Below, piece after piece: positions 42,454 through 50,394 of a stretch of 64,000 nt of DNA. Every line of letters starts with the position of its first letter. Position 1 is the first letter of the stretch. The stretch is from Demequina flava (GTDB lineage: Bacteria > Actinomycetota > Actinomycetes > Actinomycetales > Demequinaceae). The position numbers and the translations under genes are program-made. Where the stretch lies: contig NZ_BBRA01000001.1 of the NCBI RefSeq assembly GCF_000975035.1, positions 1,135,184-1,199,183 on the forward strand, written 5' to 3'. Below the pieces are notes generated by a model. That model did no database searches. It was given only the letters and a program-made list of their open reading frames with translations, and was not told where the DNA came from.

Positions 42454-42888
42454 ATGACTCCCGCACCCGAACGCACCACGGTGAGGGCCGATGCCTGGGT
42501 ATGGGCCGTGCGGTTAGCCAAGACTCGGTCGCAGGCCACGTCCGCATGCAAGGCGGGGCACGTGCGCATCAACGGAGACAAGGCGAAGCCCGCGACGCCG
42601 GTGCGCATAGGTGACCGCGTCGAGGTGACGCTCGTGCACCCCAACGGCCCGGCTCAGCTCAAGAAGGTCGAAGTGCGCCAACTCTTGCTTAAGCGTGTGG
42701 GCGCGGCGGTGGCTCAGGCTGCCTATATCGATCACAGCCCGCCGCCACCGCCCAAGGCCGAGCGCCCCGCAGCGATCGGAGTGCGCGATCGCGGCGCGGG
42801 GCGGCCTACGAAGAAGGAGCGGCGACAGTTGGACAAACTGCGCGGCCGGGCAGAGGCCAAGGAGAGGCGTGCCCGGCACGACAGGTGA
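42454..42888 (+). CDS. S4-domain RNA-binding protein (Hsp15-like)
   Basis: 144 residues. The S4 domain reads VRADAWVWAVRLAKTRSQATSACKAGHV with GDRVEVTL, the layout of Hsp15/YrfH, which recycles stalled 50S subunits carrying nascent chains. The C-terminal tail is Pro-rich then highly basic (KKERRQLDKLRGRAEAKERR), likely RNA-binding. The dispersed motif AGGGCCGATGC encodes its RADAW segment. It is convergent with glgP, with 3 bp between stops. Confidence 0.87.
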   Translation: MTPAPERTTVRADAWVWAVRLAKTRSQATSACKAGHVRINGDKAKPATPVRIGDRVEVTLVHPNGPAQLKKVEVRQLLLKRVGAAVAQAAYIDHSPPPPPKAERPAAIGVRDRGAGRPTKKERRQLDKLRGRAEAKERRARHDR

Positions 42889-42891
42889 GGC

Positions 42892-45354
42892 TTACGCCCG
42901 CCAGATGCGCTGCAGGTAGTCGCGGATCGAGCGGTCAGAGCTGAAGTAGCCCGTGCGCGCGGTGTTGAGAATCGCGGAGCGGGTCCAGCCATCCTCGTCG
43001 GCATACGCGGCCTCGACGCGAGCCTGAGCGTCCACATACGAGCGGAAGTCGGCCAGGGCCATGAAGCGGTCGCGCTCAATCAGGCTGGCAACGATGGACG
43101 ACACGAAGCCGCCGGTCTCGCCATCCGTGAAGCGACCCGACGCGATGAGGTCGAGCGCGTTGCGTAGGTCCTCGTCCTCGGCGTAGTACTTCTCAGGCGA
43201 GTATCCGGATGCCTGGAGGGCGGCAACGGCCGGCTCGTCCATGCCGAACAGGAAGAAGTTGTCATCGCCCACGAGTTCGCGGATCTCGACATTCGCGCCG
43301 TCATCGGTACCGATCGTCAGCGCACCGTTGAGGGCGAACTTCATGTTGCCGGTTCCGGAGGCTTCCTTTCCTGCAAGCGAGATTTGCTCGGACAGGTCCG
43401 ATGCTGGGATCAGTTTTTCTGCCAACGTCACGTTGTAGTTGGCAGGGAAGACCACCTTGAGCCGGCCCTGGAGGGCGGGGTCGTTGTTGATCGTCGCCCC
43501 TACGTGGTTAATCAGCGCGATGGTTTCCTTGGCGCGCACATAGCCGGGAGCGGCCTTGGCGCCAAACACGAAGGTGCGCGGCGTCACATCCTCGATTGCG
43601 ACCTTGTCCGTCGTGATGCGCTCGTACAGCGACACGATGTGCAGGAGCTTGAGGGACTGACGCTTGTACTCGTGCAGGCGCTTGACCATCGCGTCGATCA
43701 TGCCGTCCTGGGCGATCTCGAGGCCGTCGCGGGCGCGCAGGGTGTCTGCGAATCGACCGCGGTTGGCCTTCTTGATCGCGGCGTAGGCGCGGCGGAACTC
43801 GGCGTCGTCAGCCAGCGGCTCCAACTCGCGCAGGCGGTCCAGGTCGTCGACCCATCCCTCGCCGATCGCGGCGGTGATCAGGCCGGACAGACCGGGGTTA
43901 GCCAGAGCCACAAAGCGACGCGGCGTCACGCCGTTGGTGACGTTGGTGAACTTGTCCGGGTACATGTCCGCGAAGTCGCTGAGCACCTTGTCGGCGAGGA
44001 GCTGCGAGTGCAGCGCCGCGACACCGTTGACCTTGAAGGCGGCGACGGTAGCGAGGAACGCCATGCGCACGGCGCGCACGGGCTCTTCCTGAATGATCGA
44101 CATGTGGCGCACGCGCAGCGGCTCGTGAGGGAACTGCTCGCGCACCTGGGCGAGGAAGTCGTCGTTGATCCGGTAAATGATCTCGAGGTGCCGCGGAAGG
44201 AGGCGTCCCAGCAGCTCCACAGGCCACACTTCGAGGGCCTCGGGCAGCAAGGTGTGGCAGGTGTAGGCGAAGGTCTTCTGGGTCAGGGCCCAGGCGTCGG
44301 CCCACTCCCAGCCGCGCTCATCGACGAGGATGCGCATCAGCTCAGGCACCGCGATGACGGGGTGCGTGTCGTTGAGCTGGAACGTGATGCGGTTCGGCAG
44401 CTCGGCCAGGTCCGTGCCCTCGGGCAGAACGTGGTCGATGTAGTCGCGCAGCGAGCACGCGACAAAGAAGTACTGCTGCTGCAGGCGCAGTTCCTTGCCC
44501 TGAGGGGTGGAGTCCTCGGGGTAGAGCACCTGGGAGATGGTCTCGGCGCGAGTCTGGGCGCGGACCGCGTCCTCAAAGTCGCCGGAGTTGAAGATCTTCA
44601 GGTCGAAGGACTGCGTGGCGCGTGCGCTCCACAGACGCAGCGTGTTGACGCGACCGTTGCGGTATCCGGGAACCATGTAGGTGTACGGCAAGCCGACCAC
44701 GTGCGAACCGGGAACCCAGCGACGGCGCTCGCGGCCAGCATCGTCCGTATAGCCCTCAACGGTGCCGCCAAAGCCAATCTCGACCTCCATCTCGGGGTGG
44801 GGCATCTCCCACGGCGAGCCAAGGTGCAGCCAGTTGTCGGCGTGCTCGACTTGGTGGCCATCCTCAAAGGTCTGCTTGAAGATGCCGTGCTCGTAGCGGA
44901 TGCCGTAGCCGATCGACGGGACGTTCTCGGTGGCCATCGAGTCGATGAAGCACGCCGCGAGACGACCCAGGCCGCCGTTGCCCAGTCCGGGCTCCACCTC
45001 AACCTCACGCAAGACGTCGAGGTCCAGGCCCAAACCCTGCATCGATTCGCGAGCCAGACCCTCGAGGTCCTCTGTCAGCAGGTTGTTGTCGAGCTGGCGG
45101 CCCATCAAGTACTCGGCAGAAAGGTAGGCGACCCCCTTCTCGCCCCCCGGCTTGTCCTTCTCAAGCGTGGCGAGCCAGTCCGTCGTCAGGTACGCACGCA
45201 CGGTGCGCGCCAGAGCCTGGTACTGATCGTTCAGCGACGATCGCTCAAGAGAAATGCCCTGGGTAAAGGTGAGTTCGCGCAGGAACTCCCGAGTGAAGGA
45301 CTCGACGGAGCGCTCGCGCGCAGCGATGCTGGGGGTGACATCTGACGTGTTCAC
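42892..45354 (-). CDS. glgP: Glycogen/maltodextrin phosphorylase
   Basis: PLP enzyme releasing glucose 1-phosphate from alpha-1,4-glucans. 820 residues with AYLSAEYLMGRQLDNNL, GNGGLGRLAACF, FQLNDTHP, VTNGVTPRRF and the PLP-binding EASGTGNMKFALNGALTIGT. GTG 45354 (VNTSDVTPS) is preferred because GAGG lies 8 nt upstream; the upstream frame extension has no similarity. The length fits the glycogen phosphorylase group. The 121 bp upstream hold a small hairpin (CCAGG/CCTGG, 45448-45464) that may terminate the next operon. Confidence 0.94.
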   Translation of the reverse strand: MNTSDVTPSIAARERSVESFTREFLRELTFTQGISLERSSLNDQYQALARTVRAYLTTDWLATLEKDKPGGEKGVAYLSAEYLMGRQLDNNLLTEDLEGLARESMQGLGLDLDVLREVEVEPGLGNGGLGRLAACFIDSMATENVPSIGYGIRYEHGIFKQTFEDGHQVEHADNWLHLGSPWEMPHPEMEVEIGFGGTVEGYTDDAGRERRRWVPGSHVVGLPYTYMVPGYRNGRVNTLRLWSARATQSFDLKIFNSGDFEDAVRAQTRAETISQVLYPEDSTPQGKELRLQQQYFFVACSLRDYIDHVLPEGTDLAELPNRITFQLNDTHPVIAVPELMRILVDERGWEWADAWALTQKTFAYTCHTLLPEALEVWPVELLGRLLPRHLEIIYRINDDFLAQVREQFPHEPLRVRHMSIIQEEPVRAVRMAFLATVAAFKVNGVAALHSQLLADKVLSDFADMYPDKFTNVTNGVTPRRFVALANPGLSGLITAAIGEGWVDDLDRLRELEPLADDAEFRRAYAAIKKANRGRFADTLRARDGLEIAQDGMIDAMVKRLHEYKRQSLKLLHIVSLYERITTDKVAIEDVTPRTFVFGAKAAPGYVRAKETIALINHVGATINNDPALQGRLKVVFPANYNVTLAEKLIPASDLSEQISLAGKEASGTGNMKFALNGALTIGTDDGANVEIRELVGDDNFFLFGMDEPAVAALQASGYSPEKYYAEDEDLRNALDLIASGRFTDGETGGFVSSIVASLIERDRFMALADFRSYVDAQARVEAAYADEDGWTRSAILNTARTGYFSSDRSIRDYLQRIWRA

Positions 45355-45475
45355 AGGAGGTACCTCGGTGAATCGGGGACTTGAGGTGCAAGTCCGTTCA
45401 CCCCCCAAGTTAACGCCTCCCACAATCTCCCGCCGGCGCCTGTAGTCCCAGGTTCATGGCCTGGTGACGTGACGT

Positions 45476-46720
45476 TTACCTCACTGCGCTCGTCTGAACG
45501 TCGCCCTTCGCGGCCGCCTCAATCACATCGAGCTGTGCGAGTGCGGTCTCCTTGACGCCTGGAAGGCGGTCGGCGATCGCCTCCCGGATGGCGCCGGAGG
45601 TCCCGTCGAGCTCCGCGACCCGGGCCCGGAAGGCGGGCAGATCAAGGTCCGATGCTGCGGTCGCCCAGTCAGCAAGCCCAAACATGTCGAGCACTTCGCG
45701 GTACTTGTGCGACCAGCCCAGGACGAGCGTCGGCACGCCCATCGCGAGCGAGGAGACCATCGCGTGGAAGCGGGACGCGACAAAGAGGTCGCAGCGGCCG
45801 ATGAGGCTACGCAGCACCTGGCTGGACAACTCGCCATCCGGGAAGAACACCTTCTCGGGGGACTTCACCCGTGCCAGGATCGCGCGGCATACGGGCAAGT
45901 CGTTGTTGTGGAGCTTGTCGTCGCTGCGGCGAGTTGAGTGAGCCACCAGGTAGACCGGGCGACCCATCTCCTCGGTGATGATGTCGATCTGGGCCGCGAC
46001 CTCGCCCACGTAGTCCTCGCCGCGAGCCTCAGCGGCTGCGCGCAACACCTGCGAGGGCGAGATGCCCACCACGTTGCTGGAGTCAAAGAATGACCCGGCC
46101 ACGGCATCGGCCGTATCCACGTCGTCCTGCGTCACGTCCAGGGTGAACGCGAGGTCGGCGCCGGCGGTCGTGTTTGTCAGGCCAAGGAGGTCGAGGTGTT
46201 CCTGAGTCTTGGCGCCACGGGAGACGATCGCGGCCATCTTGGGCAGGAAGGTGGTGGCGGCCCATCGGTTGATGCGCCCCTCGAAGGGACCCAGCGCCTG
46301 GGCGCATTTCACGACGGGGGTTTTTAGGTTGAGGGCCGGCAGGACCGAGGCCACGTTGTAGATCAGGTACTTCTCGCGGCCGTCAACGAAGGTGATGCCG
46401 CCTTGGTCCAGGAGGACGTCGGCATCGGCGATCGCGCCAACCTCGGGCACCCATGAACGGATCTTCTCTCGCAGGAACGGTGCGAACCGCCATGCCAACG
46501 CGCCGGAGTTGATCAGCACGCCGAGGTGGAGCGGCGAGGCGTCCATGACGGTGACGTTCTCGTAAGGGTTGAGTTCATCGTCGGTGCGCGGATACATGCT
46601 GAGGTGCGTGATCTCCACGTCGGGGTGGCGCTCGGTGAGGTGCGTCACGGCGCTTTCCAGCATGGCGGCGGCGCCCTTGTTGCCCGCAAACGCGGATCCG
46701 ATGATGGCGACGGACTTCAT
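45476..46720 (-). CDS. Polysaccharide pyruvyl transferase family protein
   Basis: 414 residues. N-terminal IIGSAFAGNKGAAAMLESAV (family glycine-rich start), DVLLDQGGITFVDGR, and the C-terminal signature SRFHAMVSSLAMGVPTLVLGWSHKY. The family transfers pyruvate from phosphoenolpyruvate onto sugars of wall or exopolysaccharides (CsaB-like). ATG 46720 follows AGGAG and overlaps the stop of the flippase-like gene (ATGA). Last gene of a four-gene operon. The acceptor glycan is unknown. Confidence 0.88.
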   Translation of the reverse strand: MKSVAIIGSAFAGNKGAAAMLESAVTHLTERHPDVEITHLSMYPRTDDELNPYENVTVMDASPLHLGVLINSGALAWRFAPFLREKIRSWVPEVGAIADADVLLDQGGITFVDGREKYLIYNVASVLPALNLKTPVVKCAQALGPFEGRINRWAATTFLPKMAAIVSRGAKTQEHLDLLGLTNTTAGADLAFTLDVTQDDVDTADAVAGSFFDSSNVVGISPSQVLRAAAEARGEDYVGEVAAQIDIITEEMGRPVYLVAHSTRRSDDKLHNNDLPVCRAILARVKSPEKVFFPDGELSSQVLRSLIGRCDLFVASRFHAMVSSLAMGVPTLVLGWSHKYREVLDMFGLADWATAASDLDLPAFRARVAELDGTSGAIREAIADRLPGVKETALAQLDVIEAAAKGDVQTSAVR

Positions 46721-47730
46721 GATGACTCCTTGGGGGCGTGATGGCCGATCGACAGTAGGCCGTAGATGGCGGCGATGATGATGTCGGCAAAGGTGGCGAG
46801 AACGCGGGCGATGAGTGCGACGAGGATCGCCATCTCGGTGCCGAGGTATGGAGCGGCGAACAGGACGAACACGGACTCGCGCACACCCAGGCCGGACGGG
46901 ACAAAGACGGCCATGATCCCGACCGCGCCTGCGAGCGCGTAAGCGGCCGCGAGTGGAATCCATGAGCTGGGGGCGGCGTCTGCGAGAGCGACCGCGATCA
47001 CCACGACCCCGACTCCGTTGATGACGCGGGGAAGCAGGAACGCGAGTTGGTAGCGCAGGGCGCTGCCGGTGGTGAGCAGGGCCGATGCTGGCACGGCTCG
47101 ACCGAGGGTGCGTTTGCCCAGGACTGTGAGGACTTTGCTGAGGATGGCGGGGTGCATCGCGAGCGCGAGGGGCACCATCGCGGCGACAGCGATCCAGACG
47201 GTGGCGCTGACGGCTGTGTCGCCTCCGCGTGCCAGGAGCAGAATCAGGATGGTGGGGACGGTCGAGCCTAGGAGTAGGAAGGCGTTCTCGTAGACGACCG
47301 ACAGCAGAATCTTGAGCCGTGACAGTCCGCGTGCCTTGCCCCAGACCACCTTCGACATCACAAAGCCGACCTGGCCCGGGATGTACTTCAGGAGCCATGC
47401 ACGGTTGTGAGCGCGGATGGATTCCTTGAGGCCGATGCGCTCGTGGGTGAGGGTGTGGACGAGCCTGCCCCACAGTGCGCCGGATACGGCGACGGCGAGG
47501 ACGAACAGGAGCGTGGCTCCGGCCGCCCACCAGCCGAGTGAGAGGTCTTGCTCCTGGAGCGAGTCCCAGTTCTCGGCAAGGGTGGTGCCAAAGAACCACG
47601 CCACGGCGCCGATGACGGCAATGGCGATGACGGGGCGCCACCATGGTCGCCGTCTGCGCGACTGCGTGGGCTCCGCCCCTGGCGCGGGGGACGCCGCAGC
47701 CGCGCCGGATTCGCTAGCGCTCGAGTCCAT
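46717..47730 (-). CDS. LPG_synthase_TM/UPF0104-family flippase-like membrane protein
   Basis: 337 residues with about eight helices and the family motifs NRAWLLKYIPGQVGFVMSKVVWG and AGAVGIMAVFVPSGLGVRESVFV. Family members translocate or modify lipid-linked molecules (the MprF membrane domain is related). ATG 47730 lies 17 bp inside the nitroreductase gene, so translation is probably coupled. In this operon, moving a glycolipid intermediate across the membrane is a reasonable inference. It carries two copies of the dispersed 9-mer motif. Confidence 0.85.
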   Translation of the reverse strand: MDSSASESGAAAASPAPGAEPTQSRRRRPWWRPVIAIAVIGAVAWFFGTTLAENWDSLQEQDLSLGWWAAGATLLFVLAVAVSGALWGRLVHTLTHERIGLKESIRAHNRAWLLKYIPGQVGFVMSKVVWGKARGLSRLKILLSVVYENAFLLLGSTVPTILILLLARGGDTAVSATVWIAVAAMVPLALAMHPAILSKVLTVLGKRTLGRAVPASALLTTGSALRYQLAFLLPRVINGVGVVVIAVALADAAPSSWIPLAAAYALAGAVGIMAVFVPSGLGVRESVFVLFAAPYLGTEMAILVALIARVLATFADIIIAAIYGLLSIGHHAPKESS

Positions 47731-48802
47731 GGAAGGTGCGCAGGTTGGCGATGTCCTTCTTCTGCGAATATGCGACCAGGGCATCCGGGTCTGGGTAGCC
47801 GACCGCGAGCAACATGATCACGCGCTGGTGAGGCTTGAGGCTGAGGGTCTTCGCCATCTTGGCCTCGAGGGGCTCAAAGTCGGGCCAGTTGATGACTGAC
47901 GACGACAGCCCCAGCGTTTCTAGAGCGTAGATAAAGCCCATGGTCGCCAGTGAGGCGTCGATGTAGGGCACGTGACGGTCGCGGGGCGAGAAGTAGTTCG
48001 ACAGGTCGCCCTTGACGACGATGAGCGTCGGGATCTGGTGGGAGTAACCAGCCGCGCCGAACGGAATGCCGGCAACCTGCTTCACCTGCTCGGGTTCGTC
48101 GAAAACCTCGAACTCGTATGGCAGGCGGTTGCAGGCGGAGGGTGATTGGCGGGCGACGAGGAGGGCCTTGTCGATCAGTTCGCGCGGCACCGGCTTGTCT
48201 TCGAACCAGCGGATCGAGCGGCGTGACTGCGCCAGTTCGAGGACCTGGTCGTAGGTGATGTCAGTGCGCTTGAGCATCCGCTGGGGGTACGGGTGCACGT
48301 CCGACGGCGTGCCGTGGGGTGGAAGCCCGTTGAAGCGGGCGCGGGCGCGGGCAATCCCCTCGTCGCCATCGGTGACGATTGAGAAGTACTCCGCGAGGAC
48401 ATCGTGCGCCCACTGCATCTCGCCCGCGTCCATGTTGCTGAAGCTCGCCGGGCGCGCGGCGGCGGCCTCGTAAAACTCCACCGTCTCTTCAATGTAGTCG
48501 CGTGCAAACACGTCGCGACGGGGCTGCATGAGGATGCCCTTTTCGAGGCGGTGAACGTTGCGCCGCAGCTCGACGTGATTCGCGCGGTGGCGGCCAAGGT
48601 TGCGGTAGTAGCCGCGACGGCCGGACAGCACGGCCCATTGCTCGCGGTTAAAAGTCATGAACCCCGGCAGTGAGTAGAGGGTCGCGCCCACGCGGCTAGA
48701 GCCTGCGGCCTCCAGCACTGCGCGGTTGGCGGTGTTGTACGTCTTGCGAATGGTGGGATTGGCGAGCGCGTTCTTCGCGAAGCGCTTCAGCGTGCCGATC
48801 AT
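47714..48802 (-). CDS. Nitroreductase-family protein of a glycan operon
   Basis: 362 residues. The C-terminal 200 residues are an FMN-binding nitroreductase fold (SRRSIRWFEDKPVP, RQSPSACNRLPYEF, YIDASLATMGFIYALETLGLSS). The N-terminal 150 residues are an extra helical region with RRNVHRLEKGILMQPRR, seen in nitroreductases near exopolysaccharide genes. It could reduce a sugar or lipid intermediate, but no substrate is known. ATG 48802 follows AAGGAG and overlaps the glycosyltransferase stop by 4 bp. Confidence 0.85.
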   Translation of the reverse strand: MIGTLKRFAKNALANPTIRKTYNTANRAVLEAAGSSRVGATLYSLPGFMTFNREQWAVLSGRRGYYRNLGRHRANHVELRRNVHRLEKGILMQPRRDVFARDYIEETVEFYEAAAARPASFSNMDAGEMQWAHDVLAEYFSIVTDGDEGIARARARFNGLPPHGTPSDVHPYPQRMLKRTDITYDQVLELAQSRRSIRWFEDKPVPRELIDKALLVARQSPSACNRLPYEFEVFDEPEQVKQVAGIPFGAAGYSHQIPTLIVVKGDLSNYFSPRDRHVPYIDASLATMGFIYALETLGLSSSVINWPDFEPLEAKMAKTLSLKPHQRVIMLLAVGYPDPDALVAYSQKKDIANLRTFHGLER

Positions 48803-49860
48803 CTGTGCTCCTTGGCCGGGGCTCGGGCGGGTGATGGCGCGGACGGCACCGCCGTCGGTGTGGGGGCCGTGGGAGCGGACCGCGCAGACGTTGCCGACTG
48901 TGCCGCGACGCTTGCCGGATGGGCTGGGCCAAAGTGCTGCACCTTGAGGTGCTCGAGCGCCTGCTCCTGGATCGTGCGATTGGTGCGCATGAGGTCAGAG
49001 AGGACCCCCAAAGCGAACGACAGAAACGCCCCGACCAGGAGCACCGTGCCCAGCAGCAGTGACTGGTAGTGATTGCCGCTGTCGCCAATGAGTCTCAGGA
49101 TGAGGAACCGGACAAACGGAATCAAGCCCGCGACCAACAGCACGGTGCCGAGCGAAGCGAAGATTGTCCACGGCCTGAACATCACGAACGACCGCATGAT
49201 CGCTTGAGCAGACTTCAGCATGTGCTCGAAGCTGTTCTTGAACAGGCGGGACTCTCGCGTCTTGGGGTTGGTGTCGACGGGAATGGACACGATCGCGAGG
49301 CGCTTGTTGCCCGCCTGAATAATTGTCTCCATGCAATAGCTGAAGCGCGTCACGATGTTGAGGCGATACAGCGAGTACCGGGAGTAGGCGCGAAAGCCGG
49401 ATGCGGCATCGGGCAGGTCCGTTCCGGCGGCCTTGTTGACTACCCACGAGCCAAAGCGTTGCATCGACTTCTTAAATGCGGAGAAGTGCTCGATCTTGTG
49501 GGTCTGTCGGTCGCCCATGACGATTTCCGCATCGCCGCGCAGGATGGGCGCGACCAGGTCGCCGATGCGCTCTTGCGGGTATTGATTGTCGCCATCGGTA
49601 TTGACCACGATGTCCGCGCCGTGGGCGAGCGCGTAGTCGACGCCGTCGCGGAACGACTGTGCGAGACCCATGGGACGGGCATGCCGGAGCACGTGAGCAC
49701 CGTGTTCACGGGCGATGTCGCCGGTGCGGTCGGTGGATCCGTCATCGATGACGAGGAGCTCGATCTCGTCGATTCCCTCAATGCTTGTGGGGATTGATTC
49801 CAGGACGACGGCCAGCGTCGCCTCCTCATTGAGGCACGGCACCTGGACAACTAGCTTCAT
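48799..49860 (-). CDS. Family 2 glycosyltransferase, DPM1-like, with two C-terminal membrane helices
   Basis: 353 residues. GT-A fold with VQVPCLNEEATLAVVLESI, LLVIDDGSTDRT, NTDGDNQYPQ and SGFRAYSR, as in polyprenyl-phosphate mannosyl/glucosyltransferases. Two helices follow (WTIFASLGTVLLVAGLIPFV and LLLGTVLLVGAFLSFALGVL), then an Ala/Pro-rich tail. Likely charges polyprenyl phosphate with a sugar. First gene of the operon. TACGCT lies 8 nt before the ATG with no Shine-Dalgarno, which suggests a leaderless mRNA. Confidence 0.9.
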   Translation of the reverse strand: MKLVVQVPCLNEEATLAVVLESIPTSIEGIDEIELLVIDDGSTDRTGDIAREHGAHVLRHARPMGLAQSFRDGVDYALAHGADIVVNTDGDNQYPQERIGDLVAPILRGDAEIVMGDRQTHKIEHFSAFKKSMQRFGSWVVNKAAGTDLPDAASGFRAYSRYSLYRLNIVTRFSYCMETIIQAGNKRLAIVSIPVDTNPKTRESRLFKNSFEHMLKSAQAIMRSFVMFRPWTIFASLGTVLLVAGLIPFVRFLILRLIGDSGNHYQSLLLGTVLLVGAFLSFALGVLSDLMRTNRTIQEQALEHLKVQHFGPAHPASVAAQSATSARSAPTAPTPTAVPSAPSPARAPAKEHR

Positions 49861-49894
49861 GGTGGTCAAGCGTAGTGACGCGGGGACATCTCGA

Positions 49895-50239
49895 CTACGA
49901 CTGGTCGTTCTCGCTTGACTGGCGGGCCTGCTGAGCCTCGCTCCATTTGTCCCGCACGACCTCGATCAAGCCCGGCCCCCACCGGTCCCAGGCAGTCTTG
50001 AGCAGCCCGGCCGCGACACCAAAGACGATGCCCCCGACGCCGGCACCCGCGAGCTCGCCCGCCATCATGTGGTCACCGAGGGGGTCCGCGAAGGTTGCTC
50101 CCCACCAGTGTGCGCCTGCAGGGCCGCCGATGGCTCCAGCGATAGCTGCGATCAGCAGTCCCGGATTGACAGTGGGATGCACGCGGGAGGCGGTGGTGCC
50201 CAGCATGATGCCGACGGCGATGAGCGCCATGGTTTCCAT
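49895..50239 (-). CDS. Small membrane protein of unknown function
   Basis: 114 residues from ATG 50239 (GGGGAGG upstream). Gly/Ala-rich hydrophobic segments (ALIAVGIMLGTTASRV, LLIAAIAGAIGGPAGA, AGAGVGGIVFGVAAGLL) resemble short GlsB/YeaQ-type envelope proteins. The C-terminal tail is charged and Gln-rich (DKWSEAQQARQSSENDQS). It ends 34 bp before the glycosyltransferase start but may be a separate unit. Function unknown. Confidence 0.72.
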   Translation of the reverse strand: METMALIAVGIMLGTTASRVHPTVNPGLLIAAIAGAIGGPAGAHWWGATFADPLGDHMMAGELAGAGVGGIVFGVAAGLLKTAWDRWGPGLIEVVRDKWSEAQQARQSSENDQS

Positions 50240-50394
50240 GCTCAACCTCCCCTGTCGACGCCCTTATCTTCGCATACCCGCGTAGGTGTCGATTCGGAAA
50301 CGAGAGCGCCAATCTTTGGTCCCCAGCCTGCGTCTGAGCCGGTTTGCCTCTAACGTCGAAGCGGGTGACCAAACCCGGACAATAAGGAGAAAAC

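Noticed and set aside
46721-47644. N-terminal extension of the pyruvyl transferase frame
   Set aside because: The frame stays open upstream but overlaps the flippase-like gene in another frame and encodes an Arg/His-rich sequence with no similarity. ATG 46720 with AGGAG is the start.
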